This document shows, in pieces, positions 24,344-38,600 of a stretch of DNA of 64,000 nucleotides (within the stretch, counting starts at the first letter, position 1; every line of letters starts with the position of its first letter). The DNA is taken from the NCBI GenBank assembly GCA_030248065.1, contig JASAMV010002911.1, forward strand, positions 1 through 64,000, written 5' to 3'. The translations under genes were made by a program, and so were the position numbers. The notes below the pieces were generated by a model that was not told the DNA's origin, made no database searches, and saw only the letters and a list, made by a program, of their open reading frames with translations. Source of the DNA: Rhynchonema sp. JSB1_4. Lineage: Eukaryota; Nematoda; Chromadorea; Monhysterida; Xyalidae.

Positions 24344-27300
24344 TTTCGAGCTGAAAATCGTCATAAAATTGACTTTTGGTGAAAATACTATCTCAGTATC
24401 TAACGTTGCGATGTTTCACATGTGACGCATCAACAATTTTTTTTAAACGGCCAACAGCAGATGGTTACTGCTCGTGTAGGTGTGCACGGCTGTATGCAGC
24501 CGCAGCAACACACATAAAGACAGACTGGTTGCGGGTGGTTGGTGTGTGTGCTCGCTATATGTTGAGTCGTTGCTGCGTTGTTTTTATCAGCCCAACACAA
24601 CATCTACGCTGCATGAGCGTTGGAGCACTAGCAATGCCGCTGCTGCTCGTGTGAAATGAGCGTTAAACTTCAATAAATATAACTGCCAATTCTGTACATC
24701 ATGTGGAGATGCGCAGCATATTTCATGGTCCCTCCCCGATTATTGCAAAACGGTCACCATTTTTTCCTCGACAGACATGTATGTATGTACGTATGTACAC
24801 GAACACGGATATGCATTTTTCAGTGGATACTTCGATTCCCTTTTTATTGGAAAACAATGCACGCACCCTGCTCCCTGCATTACAATTACATTGCACCTAT
24901 ATCAAACGAGCGGTTTCCATGGTGTCACGGCCAAATGCCGAAAACCAGTAAAAGACCCTCAAACATCTTCAAACGTAACAAATGCCATGTTTATAGTCTG
25001 TTGTGCCATTGTGGCCTTCACTGTGTCATCTGCGCGTTTGGGAGCAAGTATAATTCACGGGGTCAGGTAATAATAGTATCAGGCCGATCTTTGTTCATTT
25101 GTTTGCCCTTGATGCATGTTACCTATGATTAAAAGCGTCTGAACAACCAAAGTAGACTCCATGAGATGATCAGTCAATCTTTCCCTTTTGTCTTTCAAAA
25201 TTTTCCGTCCAGGCAGTCAGGTTATGCATATTTTGTGTGATGGCTTGTTTTCTCCGTTGTCCTTGGCGCCTCCAGTTATAATACGACACCAGAATATAAT
25301 GCGTGCACATACAGGATTAAGGACTTGTGTCTGCATCATATGCACTCAATGTTCAATATTGCGGATATAACAAAAACAGACTCGCCCTCGCCTGGTGGTG
25401 GTCCGAACCGGCCGCCGGCAAAGAAAGAGAAAGCAAGACGTAGTGAAGATTAGTGAAGCATGATTGATTGTTAACACAAACACCAGAACACCCATAGACA
25501 ACAAGATCAAGCACACGGTGAGAATTAGCATGATGAAAATGTGGGTTTGTTTTCCACACTGGGGTGACATTAATAAAGGACAAAAAGAACCACAACGGTC
25601 AAAATCAATAATATTGTATCTGTCAGGGAGTTGATATGCACGTGGATTGATTCGACAGCTGTCCAACCGACAGTAGTCACCAAAAACCGATGTTACCGAA
25701 CTGTGCGATAATTTTTTAACGCAAGTGAACAATGAAGTTATGTCGCAGCATTCCTTGGTCCCCAAATTCGTCTCCATGGTCGCATACAAATCAGCGGGGC
25801 AGGTGGATCAATACAACATCTACACCTAATCCTTCATATACATACCCTTCAGACATGTGTTCGTGTGTTGCGACAACAAGAAGGCAAACCATATTGGGAC
25901 ATCCAAGATCTTTTTGCTTTCGTTCATAAAGCATTGCGGCATGGCGGCATGATGGCCTTTGCGGATCGGTTTTCGAAATCGACTGCTAAGCCACGACAAG
26001 CACACCTAATTCCAAACAAACATTGCCCTGCGACCGACCGTAATCGGATTTGCTGCATTTCATTACATGCAATGTACCGGCAACCGGATTAGCGCAAGCA
26101 CTGATCCGTTCAATGTACTCCTCGCGGCGGGCCTTGTTTCAATTGGGGTATCAAGTGCGTTCTTGAGCGTTTCTTATTTCTCAAGTGTGGAAACTGCGAT
26201 ATTATTTACCGTGTGGGAGCAGCATTCTCCACATGTAGAAAGAGTGCATTAATGTTTCACTGAGCAATAACTAGCGGCGGAGCACCTTACAATTGCAGCA
26301 TCCCACGACTACTCAAGATGTTGCAGTGGATTAGCATACGGTATGGTTCTAATCACGATCTTTGACCCACGCCGCCGAACTGTATTTGTGATGCGATGCA
26401 CCGTAATCCCCATTGGCGTTATTATCATGTTATACAACCGACAAACAGACTTACCCAGAGTCTATTCCGGTCCATTGCTACCGTAATACGAATGAAGCCC
26501 TGACGGCATCGGATCACAGATGAGATCAGCAAGTTTGTTCATCTGATGAGAAGCCCAATTATATCATCTGTGGCTGTGAAAAACTATACCCTCCCTTAGC
26601 TCTCGCCAAGGAGTGCTGTGGGAGGTCCGTTTGGTTTGGAAAACAGAACAGAAAACACACAAGATATTTATCGCAAAATAACGGCTTGTGATGATGTTGA
26701 TATTTATATTTACCGAGTGTGGTTTCACATAAGGAGGAGCAGTCGTGTATCTGTCCACATGTACACATTATTATACGAGAACGTTCATTTTAATCAGCAA
26801 CCAAAATCAGCCCATGGCCACTGGTAAAGGTACTTATACGTGGAACATTTACTAACATCGTGACATGTGTTTCTGCGTTGTGGTGTGGCTGGTGTGTGGG
26901 TGCCAGTCCCCGATCTAATATCAGGTTTTTGTTTTCTTGATGAGATATTTGATTACAAATCTTCGACATACTGCTCCACTCAGTATGTCGACATAACATG
27001 AGAACAGCAGTATTAATGTTTGTTATGGAGCACGAGCTTCTGCCAGGGGCTTGTTTGATTGATGGCCACTAAATGGCTGATGCTCCACCCATCTAAGCGC
27101 CACTTAGTATGGCCGTTGATAAAGGTACTTAGCCAGCAAGCGATAGGCTTGCATAACGGCTTGGGTCAGATAGACTGCTGCTTTCTTTAGCTGATGCTTA
27201 ATGTTTGTGCTAATAATGGCCTCTAAGCATATAAATAACAGCTATCGGTTACCGAATACCAGAAGCACTCGTATATACAGCCACGAGACGCACATGTGTT

Positions 27301-30300
27301 TTGGGTGGACGATGAGTAGTGAACACACACACAGTGATGTTAAACACAGCACATCCAAACCACGAAAGGTCAACAGACATACATATAATTGACTGCTTGT
27401 GTGAAATTTATACGATCTGTTTGTCGTGTCTGTATTGCGTCGACGTGTCATAAACCGCAATGTGATAATCATTTTATGGGGTCAGAGTCACTAGGTCACT
27501 TGAGAATGTCAGCTAATAGTAGAGCCAAACATTATCTCAACAGCCGTCAATCAGCTCCTCCTGTCTCACTCTCCAGTGACCGGAAATTAATGACTTTCGT
27601 TACATAAGAGGCCGGGGCCATATTGTGTGGTCCACCGTTGGTTTTGTTGCTGATGTTGGCAATAAAGCAGCCAACTGCAGCCTTCGTTTCGTTGTTTAAT
27701 ACCAAACGCAAACATGTGTGTGTTCGACACACAATACGACATAAAGCCAATGATTAGTGGTGATACGAAGAGATTGCACCCCATAAATGGCATAAGACGC
27801 CACAATCGCCTCTCACAGAGGACCACAAGGTGCTGCGTTGACTAAGCACCAACACTAACGGCTTTTGTGTGGCCCTTGGCACTTGCAGACACCGAATAAG
27901 ACAAGAATCTTACACACGTACCAACATTGAACTTGTTCTAGTCGCATGCTGCTATCAAAGAGCAGATCTTCTGTGGTGGTCTGGTCGGTCAAAGTCCTAT
28001 GGGAGCATGATACACCCGACGCAACACATGCATGCATGTACATATGTATGTATTGCAGCAGCTTGCGCGTTCAATTATTATTGGCTTTTGTTAACACACC
28101 AAGCATCCGATGAGAATTGCCGAGAGCTGGGGTGTGAAAAGAGTGATTTGATTTATGAGTTTGAAGTGCTGACGTTTTTGTCTCCTCCATAACACGCACG
28201 TGCGTTTCAGTTGGTAAATTGAAAATGCAATCCAAGCCCAATGATTTTGTGTGACAATTGTCAATCTGTAACCCCCCGGTTTGCGCTACCAATTGATTTC
28301 CAGTCAATTTCTCGCCATTCTAACGAGCAGGTGCTTGTTGCACATTTTGTTCGAGTACACACACAAACATTGTTACACGATTATGTAAAGCTCACACTCT
28401 CTCTTTCAAGCTAACCGAATCATTGCATACACTATTGCTTTCGGGGCTGGAATTAGCGCACCGTGTTGTGCTGCAGTGAGAGCAGTGTTTTCCCAAGTGT
28501 ATGTTACAGCGAATCGGCTAGAACAAAGCGGCGGTCCCAGGTGGGCACAAAAATGTTACCTTTTCATTCAAACAGGTAACGTAGAAACTTGTCATTACAT
28601 TATACCACCATCAGAGCGTTGGGAGTCGGTGAACCTTGAAATAATCATAATTATGTGAATATGCTACCGGCTATATCTACCCCATACGCACGCATATGCC
28701 ACACACAAAGGTGGTTGGCGCGCAAATGCTGCTTCGCATCGCAGTTATACGCAAATGGACACCAGGCGGTAGCGATCAAAAATCCTATGATATGTCACGA
28801 CAACATGTTAGACAAACCCGCGAAAACGGCTTCCGACGACGGAAAAACACAACCAGGGGGGTCACCGGACACACAGGCGTCGGTAAAAGGCACCTGTGTG
28901 AATATACGTCCGTCCGCTTCAATATATCATGAGCACCTAATTTAGTTATAGCGATCTATCGGTTAATATTATCGTTAGGATGTGTAGGTGTACACTCTCT
29001 CACATTTGTATGGTTGACTAAACGCACACAGACACACACGAACACCTGATGAGATGTGACAGGGCACTTTTTCGGGTTCAAGCTTGACTGGCAACGATTA
29101 AAGTCATCCCGCCGCTATGGAGTCCACGGTGACAGGTAACAGACATACTGCCGAGCACGAAGTGATCCGGGAGTGCATCTGTGACAGAAATCACTGTCTT
29201 ACTGTTATATACACGTACAGTACACAATGTCACGGACGTGGTAATGGTTTCCATTTCTGTGACCCATACGTCCAATTCTGTCCCGCTGATTTCCTGGTTT
29301 TCTTCGACCACGAATGACACATAAGGTACCACAAGCGTCATACAAAGGGTGGAAATTATGATGGAGCATGTCTATCGTTCTGAAAACACACGTCGCCAAC
29401 ATGAAAAAAGTGCTACACCCAGTCAATCAAGTCCATGATCTACATAATGCGAGAACGCACCTTGAGGGCAGTTTATCAACACCCCAAACACGCAGCGGAT
29501 CAAAGTCCAAAAAGTGTCACATCGTCATAAAAAGAGCACTAACACATCGCGCACGATACTTATTAGATCATATCAACGCGCAAACACCTTAACTGACATA
29601 TACACTACGCGGAGGTGATGGCGGCCCAATTTAGAATAATAACATCAATGTAACAATAATAACAATTTTTATCAAACGTATAGATCTACTACCGTAATTA
29701 CGATTATGGATATGATCTGAACTTGATGCTCCAATTTCACGTAGCACCAGTCAACCGCACACCACATCCATGCACACCAACCACCAACCTAACACGCAAC
29801 ATTACACAGCCCACACGACGTCACCGCTTATATTGACATATCACCATATCGTATAAATAACATTGTTACTTTTATCGGTTTTATCTATTAAACAGCACGA
29901 CCACACCACACTACACCATACACGTTGTAAAACCATTATATAGTGCGTGCACTTGCACTAACCAAGTAGTCAAGTTGTATCGTGGTGTTCTCGCCGTTGT
30001 ATGTTTGTGTTAGTATGGCGGGCAAGGAGGCGGAGTCAGCCAACCACAATGCCCGCAGTGCTCGTATGTGGCCAATCAGCGACAGCTGCAGTGAGAGTAA
30101 GTGTCAGATGTTTTGTAACAACATAATAATTCGCGTCTACATACACATACATTCTGCGCTGTGTTGAACTAGGTATTTTACATATCTTCTTGCTCATTTC
30201 ACGCGAATTGTTTCGGCCAACCTTGGACAAAAAGTGTTCACACTGGTTAGGCAGCCGCGGCCGCGCCTATATTAGCCAGACAGATCATTTTCGTTGGTGT

Positions 30301-32622
30301 TTAGCCAGATAAACGATATGACCGCCCGGTAAATGAGTGACAGGCGGCAACTGTGCCATTCCTTCTTGGTTTGTGTGCCTGCGAGCATCGTTTTGACACC
30401 TCGCCCCGTTTCTGTGTGTATGTGTGTATCTAACGAAACCAAAGCTAACGATGTAGCAGCCACTCTCACCACCGATCCCATTTGTAGCGTGTGTGGCGGC
30501 GCTAAGTAGTTCACAGCCACTAAAATGTTGTGTGTTGTGTTTTAGTGCAACAACAACAGTTGACCGGTTGAAGCGCCATAAATCAGTGGCTGCACAAAGC
30601 AACCGAACCGGCACCCTACTACCGTACATACCACCTAATATTCACACTTATTCATTTCAGCCCAAGCCGACTTTGCACTCACAGCCCCAGCCGCAAACCG
30701 CCGAGCAAGGGAGCAGCACCATTGTAACACGTCTTGTTCAGCATAACGTATTGCCACAGTTCCCATACCTGGGTCACCTATCATCGCGCTGTAACACCGG
30801 CGCCTCAACAAGCAACGACAACTGACAATTTATATCTTCGACAACACACACGAGTTTCGGTGTGTTCAACAACGGCCAAATTGCGCCAATCGCCACATTC
30901 AGTGAACTTTAGCTGCGAGAACAGCCGGCACCTACCGTAGTATCACGGCACACAATGTCCACGGCAGTCGCTGTTTCGAGTTCAAACGGCACTCCGCAGG
31001 TGTGTTGCTTGCTTCCTTGAACGCCCTGGGGTTTAAGTCGTCGCGATACCAGGCGGCAACCAAAATTTCGAATTCCGTGCTTTCCTCTTCTCACATTTTT
31101 TAACTCCAACTACAAGCCGCATTTCATGTTCGCGCGTACGATCTAACATTTCTCAATGTCACGCCAATGTGGTGCTATTTATCTGCGAACAAACTTTCCC
31201 GTGTAACTGCCACTTATCTTGGCCCTTCAACCGTTCTTTCCCTTGTCATTTACATGTGTTCCAACAACATTTATCGCCGAGTTCCCTAGGCACGCTATCT
31301 TGCTGACTGACAATGTGGCCAGCGCTTTAGCCTGTTAGTACTACGGCAAACATTTCTCTTCCCACCTACATCTACGGCACACATTTTGACATAACCATTA
31401 ATTTTCGAGCTTCACGATACAAGAGCTGGTCGAAAGAACGCGATGTAAGTCACTGCGATGCTCTCTGTATACCTTTCAACGAAAAACACAACTTTTCTCG
31501 GGATAAAATATGATCATGTTTTTGGACACTCGACCCACACCTGGTTGTCACGGTGCGACGAAAAGTTATGTTTTGTCTTCCCACGGTTGTTGAGCAGCCG
31601 GTCGTTTGTTGTTGTAAGTTACCTATCATTAGCGGGCCTCTGTCGCCCAAAACCACATGTACACAAATGTATAAGGCAGTGCTTTATGCCTGTCAACCAC
31701 TTTTTCAATCTGTGTACCTTGTTCTCGTCGATGTACATACATGTACATCGATAAGTATCGGGTTTGGCTGTCCGTTGTGTTTGTGGAGCTAAAATAACAG
31801 ACCACTCCCTCTGAAACCTCGACCGTCTGCTTGATGTGTGTACACAAATATTAATTCTACAAAGGGCAACAAAAACCAGCAACCGCCAACCGAATCACCG
31901 TGTACTACCGTTCACACAGTATCTAGTGTGGTGTGTGTTCTCGCAGTGGTTTTTGTCGATGGGCGGTACAACATTCATTAGATTCGCTCGCGCACCAATC
32001 ATCTCACATTGTTATGTAGTTCTGTCGCGTTCGTTCGTACAGTGTACACCAACGACATACATATAGGTACATACTGTACATACATGTAGTTTCGTGTTTT
32101 GTACAGTTTCACATCGCTCTAACAAAATGCGCGAAAATCGCTCGCCATCGAACGTCACTAAGATGCGAATAGACACATGTCTGTGTGCCGCAAACAATTG
32201 TATTATGGTTAAATGTGTATAGGCAGTTAAATTACTTCTCTCTTAATCATACCCGTCCAGAGGCGGTCGTTTTGCGGCATGACACACAACTTTTTGCTCT
32301 TGTACACACGTGCGTTTGGCAGTACGCATGCAGTCATTAGACACGAATGTTACTGTACTGCGCACTGTGCGCGCAACTGTTTGCCCGTTTTTTGCCTTCA
32401 TCATAAAATCTACAAAATTTGTTCCGCGCAAATTTCACATCGTAAACACTCTGTTTTCTACGTTCTGAGGTACAGTAATCTCCTAATACAGGGTAATGGA
32501 CGTTTCAGATCATTGAAACAAATTTACAGCATTTTGATTAACGTTACTTGATTGAACGATGAAACGTTCAATTTGTTGAACGTAAAAAGGCTATTTGACC
32601 ATAGTTGCAATTCACATTTCAG
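24344..32622. other. Intergenic/5' region between Sowah and Irx
   Basis: About 8.3 kb without a secure gene. It should contain the Sowah promoter, the 5' exons and promoter of Irx, and probably Irx enhancers, given the conserved Sowah-Irx block. It holds six TACGGTA/TACCGTA words and several (CATA/TGTA)-rich patches, for example near 24780, 28030, 31735 and 32060. The longest frame (25346-25789, minus) has no splice or homology support. Confidence 0.5.
30014..30093 (+). other. Candidate upstream exon of Irx (tentative)
   Basis: After a GTGTTAG acceptor, one frame encodes a Gly/Gln-rich peptide with CPQCSYVANQRQLQ and ends at a GTGAGA donor. A second frame starts with ATG at 30015. A further possible exon at 30661-30723 (after TTTCAG, Pro/Gln-rich, GTAACA donor) would join 32623 in phase 0. 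None is proven; Irx needs 5' exons somewhere in this area. Confidence 0.2.
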
Positions 32623-35600
32623 TTGACAAACACAACCAACGGACCCAGTAAACCAATCGATTGTTCACCAACCGCAACATCGACCGCCAATCCAACGCCG
32701 ACTTCGGCCGCTGCCATGAGCGACACGATGCGGCTGCTAACTGCTGCAGGAGCAGCGCCTCAGGTAGTGAAACGGATTACTGTTTCATATATATATTTAG
32801 ACGTTTCAAAATAAAGTTACGTCACCGTTAGCAAGAAATTAATCAGGATGCCAGCATTGAAAAATTCTGATTATCAGTTTACACTGATATTCAAATACCT
32901 GGTAATTGAGTAAATTGCAGGTCACACCATCAGCAGGCGCTGCTGCACTTGCGAGCCTGCCTCCTCACTTGGCCCGTTTAGAAGCCGCTGGTGGCCTACC
33001 GCCAGCTTTAATTGAACAATACAGGGCAATGGGAGCCGCCGGACCAGGAATTCCTCCGATGCCGTTTTTTCCTGGATTCCCACCTGGGGTAAGAAGAGAT
33101 TCTGTTGGCCATTCCTGTTTGTCGTGGCCTTATAATCTCGTTTTATCTTGTGTTCATCTGACATATACCAAGTTCCATGCAGGTGTGTCGTTGAGAAGTC
33201 GAAAATTTTACATACCCAGCCCAAATTTGGGCAAATTTCCATACAAGCCCCCAAAAAATAAAAAATTAGCCATACCAGGGAAGTTACTGTAAAAATCGAA
33301 AAATTTCTCAGACCCGAGGGGTTTCTGAAAAGGTGACCCCACAAATGTTCTGAAAGTGCCAAAAAGATCAAAAAGTGCTCGAAAGAGCGTTGCCTTGCGC
33401 AACCAAGCGATGTTTTAGGGTGCTTGTCCCCAAAGTGAAAAATTTCCCGTTCCCCAAACCCCCGACCGATTTTCCATACCCCATACCAGGCCGGTAACCC
33501 CTCCCCCTCCCCAACGACACGACTGGTTGCAGGATCTGAAACCGGATGGTTTGCCACCGGGCGCTCTGCTCGGCCCACCACAACCGATGCCGGGCTACTT
33601 CTACGACCCGATGATGGGCGCGTGTGGGTACGGTGGTCCCATGGACCTGAACGGCGCACGACGCAAGAACGCGACTCGCGAGACAACGGCCGCATTGAAG
33701 GCTTGGCTGTACGAACACAGGAAGAACCCGTACCCGACCAAAGGCGAGAAGATCATGCTTGCCATCATCACAAAGATGTCACTCACACAAGTACGTGCGC
33801 CGTCTTGTTTCTCGCTGTCTTTCGTTTCGAGGTTCATTTACTAGCTGTCTGACACGTCAAAAAATTCATTTGAACAAATGCCAATACGAGCTGAGAACAG
33901 CTCCAGTAGCTTCATCGTTGATAAGTAAGGTTACGGTATCGCGTCGCAACATGATATTGCCGTCGTTGGTATGACTGGGCGAGCGCAATTTGTTATGCTC
34001 ATGAGAGCAAATACACCACATCGCGCTACAGTATACCAAACTTCGTTGCAGCAGCCCTGTTAATTTGCAGGCATACCAGTGCATGTCTTCACATAATTTC
34101 ATGTTGTTCCACATGTAGTACGGGTGCCATATTAGTTGGTTGTAATGCGACGGTAGGCTGGTCGCGACAAGTACTGTACACATCGAGTACGCACACATTT
34201 ATTCACGATGTTTGCACGCACTTTAGTTACAATTGTAAAAGTTTTTAACCAGTGTGGGGTTGCACGCCGCAAGTTCAAACCGAGCTGCCCTGACTCAAAG
34301 GCAACGTACACAAGACGCACATATACTCTGTACTAACATACAAAGGCATGGATCATAACATCTTCATGCAAACTGTATAAATACGAGATATGCTGTCAGA
34401 TTGAACGTATAAATGCACAGTGTACGTGCGTTAAGTCGTATCCTACGATCAAACTCGGTACCACACACCTACAAATACATAACACACAATCACAAAAACC
34501 CTGGTAACTAGTACATGTATATATGTAATGCACAGTTTATTGCACTTGACGTCTCTATACATAACGTGGGTCTAACGATATTGAGATGTATCGTTTACAC
34601 AGTCAGTTAGTTGCGCTAGTGCGACAGTACAAAGTGTGGTAATGTTAGTGTCTTGCAGCGTGTGTATGCGTATAATTGAAATGTGTGTACATGCCGCGAG
34701 TGCGCACAACAACGTGGACACATAAACAACATGAAACTTGATTAGTACACATTCCGACAACTACGAGCACAGGAGTGACCGCCAAGGACGAAACACGGTG
34801 TAAATGATCGTTGCTTGTTCAGTTGCAAGTCGCAGGGGAAGGGAACACCACGCTGGCTGCGTTTCAAATTTAATTAATGACAGCCCAACATATAGAAAGT
34901 TGGGCGCAAAGCAGCTCAGGACTCTTACCGTACTCTTCGTGGAGCCATAGATCATTGTTGATTGTCGTAAAAACTTGGTCAATCACCGCTCACTCGTCAT
35001 ACCCACACACACACAATCCTAGATTATTAACAATGGTGCACACGTGGTCCGCCCAACGATTTATGTCGCGAATTGCGCCCGAAGCGTGCGATCACTGCTC
35101 CAGATTAAGATATTAAATTTGACTAACTGTACACGGCCGCGACACGACACAGTTATGGCGCGAACAGCGGCACACGTGCACATCACCACCGGATACACCA
35201 ACAAGAGTTGAAAACCATTCAAAACTACCTTGACACATTTTTAAGTCCAACGCATTGTTGTCCTGCATAGGTACATTGTTTTCTCGGCTCAACCATAGCC
35301 TAAGTAGATTGATCCGTGCTCAGCTTTAGTACAATTCATGGAACACAGCACGACAAACAAAACAGAAATATGTACAGGCAGTCGAGTGAAGTTTCTCTTC
35401 ATAACGCGAAAAACATCACAGGGACATGGAGCAAAATTACAATAAAACGCGTCAAAATTAATTGCAGTCGGCGTGGAATTGCGTGCAACCGTAAAACGCA
35501 AAAGTTTTTAATCGTCACTGTTGTCAATCGTGTTGTCATGCGGTGATCAGCACATAAGAAAGAATATGAGAACGTTTTTGGCGACGCATCTCTTATGGCA

Positions 35601-38600
35601 CCGCAACGAACATGATAATTTTCAGCCTGGGCCCGATACCAAAGCAAATGCAGTAGTGCGCTGGAGAAGCCACGCAAGCACAGAAGTCACCGAAGTTTTA
35701 CAAAGACAGTAGTGCTGATGATTCACGTATATTCCAGGTGTCGACATGGTTCGCGAATGCCCGACGCCGGCTGAAGAAGGAGAACAAAATGACGTGGTCA
35801 CCTCGTAATAGACCCGGCGAAGACGACGACCTTGGAGCGCCACTGAATGACGACTCGGATGGAAGGCCAATGTCCGGCATGTCTGACCTGTCGGACGACG
35901 GTCACGCACCAACCATGCTGCACCATGATCGTAAGTGGAGATTCTTTTGACACTTGGCGTATAACAAATCATGTGTAAATGCACGAATTCGCTCATGTTC
36001 AAGGTGAGCTCAAGCTGCATCCGCATCAGCACCATCTGCTGGCTGCAGCCGCCAGCCATCAAAACGGCGGCGAGCCAAACAACAACAACGCCGCGCTGCC
36101 AGCGACGATTCCGCAGCAATTCCATCCCGGAGACATGAAACATCTGAAACGTGATCGTGATCCGGATTCGACCGACTCGAACCACCAGCAACGCGAAGCC
36201 AAGAAACCGAAGATTTGGTCGATCGCCGACACCGTCGGTCAGTCGGCATCGAGTTCGACCAACAATCACAACACGAGCAAGGACTCGGTCGCCAACACGT
36301 CGGGCACAAGCAGCACCAGTGAACACAGTGGCAGCAGTGCCGACACGAAACCGGCCAGTACCACCGGTGTGCCACCGCAACCACACGTACCGGCGCCCGG
36401 CCAGCCTTACCACTTCACGTTCAATCCGTGGCATCAACAAATGGCCGCGCTTTCCGCACTGCGACCACCGGGACCCAACATGGCCGCTCTGTTCGGCATG
36501 CCCGGTGCTTTGCGACCCGAACTGTTCATGCGACCACCCGGTATGTTCCCGCCTGGATTTGGACTTCCACCAGGACCAGCAGTTTCCGCTGCTTCACTGT
36601 TTGCCGGACTTGGTGCCGCGGCACACAATCCATTGGCGCTGGTCACCTCACTGCCGATAGCAACATCGGCAGGAACCGCAGGTTGGTTGAGCGTTTGTTT
36701 TTGTGTTCATCATTTTACTATTATTGCCAGGCGGAGCATTACTGATACGTAGCAAACCACAGCGCTACATTAGTTCCGAGCTGCTACAGCGATGTGGGAA
36801 GCATCATATTGTAGTCGATTGATTAGAGCGGGTGCATATGTCATCGTGTCACCGAGTTCGTAAATATTAGCAACAAAACACACACTGACATGCTAAACTG
36901 ATGTACAGAAACGACACATGTTCTTTTAGTGATAACACAATAAGCTGCTGTGTGTTTCTTTGCATACAAACTGCCATACTCTGCTGTCTCTGGCATGTAA
37001 AGGTATGTACCTAGGTACCCACAAGAATTAAACTTCAGTGGTACAGTATACATTGGTTATCTTGTGTCGTGTTGCTAAGTGTAGGTAGAAATGTCAACAC
37101 AAGCTGAAGCACAGAGTGTTCAGTGAGCACGGGGTAGGAGGGGATTAGCGGGTAATAAATTTACTGTCGACGTGTTTGTTTGCTAGTTTGAGCACACTGC
37201 TGATAACAACGTGGTGCACATTCGGTTGAGTGTCGTGTCGTAATGTGAGATAGGGACAGACGACGAGAGCGACAGCAGCTCCTGCAGCTAAATGGCCGAA
37301 ATGATAAGCGGTGGGACCTGTCGCGCTCGTTTGCCGCACAGAATGCAACCATAAAAACGCACTTACCTACCTACGGTGCAGGAACCGCTATTGCGGCGCT
37401 CCATCTATTTTACGCAGATTTCCAACAACTTACGCTGTTGTACACGCAAAACGACAGCGCTCTTTATGTCTACACACATTAATTTTATCGGCGCACTTAG
37501 TTAGTTCAGTTTTCGCACTCTAAGACAAAACTATGTCCACTTGGTGGCATCACAGACAAAGGAACACAAACAGCACCTGCAGTTTCGACACCTTCTGTTG
37601 TGTAGTGCGGCCATTTGGAGTGTTGTTTTTCCGAAAGGCGTTACTTTTAACAGCAGTTCCATTCTAGTGCAGCAGCGGAGTGCGTCTGTCGCCTTGATTA
37701 ATGTTTTGTAATCACCGGGCCATCGTTCAACAAGCTAATGTACCAACACATACACTCAAGCACAGAAGTTTGTTATGGATGGCGGACACAAGACGAACGC
37801 AAGACAACGCAAGTGCGATTGGGTTACGGTAATAAGAAACATTTGTCTTGCACGACGCGCACAGCAACGCTCCGGGGATTATCGTGCATTGCAAGAGGCG
37901 CGAACAAAAGAACGCCTATAAACGTATGTTTTTCTTATTCGACCACCGAAGCATGCAATTCATTTATTTTGTTCAAACACGACCAAAAAGGCCAACAAAC
38001 ACAAATGGATTAGGCTTACACACCCGTATCACATTGCAATGAATTCATAACAGTAGCGCGCAACAAAAAAACCAATGATCTTTGCTCGCAATGATCTCTA
38101 TTTCAGCACAATAGGAGGTTTTGGGACCGAACACGTGTATTGTGCTTGTGGGTGCTAATCATAATAAATATGTCCACCATGAGTATTTTCTGCCACCATC
38201 TGCGACAAAGGTTCAACCCAAGTCGCATCGTGCGTGACTATCATTTTTGTCCCAGCTTAGCCCCGAGGCTGTACGTGCGCTGACTGCTGGGTGGTCATCT
38301 TTGTATGGCTGTTGTGTTTGTAAATTATACAAACTGAATATTGTATGTGGCATTTGTGTTAAGAACACCACATCTGCGTTCCTCAGCAGCACCCAGAATA
38401 ATCTGGCATAAAAATAATGATATATCTGATGTCTTTCTTCGCGTTCATCGTTTGTTCAGTCGCGTCTATTTGCATGAGAATACAGTGTCAGTGATTGATC
38501 ACCTAACGGCCCTACCTCGATGCTCCGGCTAACGAACCCCGAGGTTACTGTTTGCATATCTTGACATGCACATCAGCATCGGTGGAACTGGGGCACTTTT

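Noticed and set aside
25346..25789. 147-codon minus-strand frame with several Cys and one hydrophobic segment
   Set aside because: No recognisable family or splice partners, and random frames of about 140 codons occur elsewhere in this desert (46157-46573, 48640-49065).
30493..30825. 110-codon frame with a C-x2-C-x12-H pattern suggesting a zinc finger
   Set aside because: The second zinc histidine is absent and no splice join to neighbouring exons keeps the pattern; treated as chance.
32922..33695. 257-codon frame on minus
   Set aside because: It runs through two Irx exons and the inserted element in antisense; composition follows the overlapping features.
35622..36440. 272-codon frame on minus
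   Set aside because: It is antisense to Irx exons 35738-35930 and 36004-36681 and arises from their GC-rich codon use.
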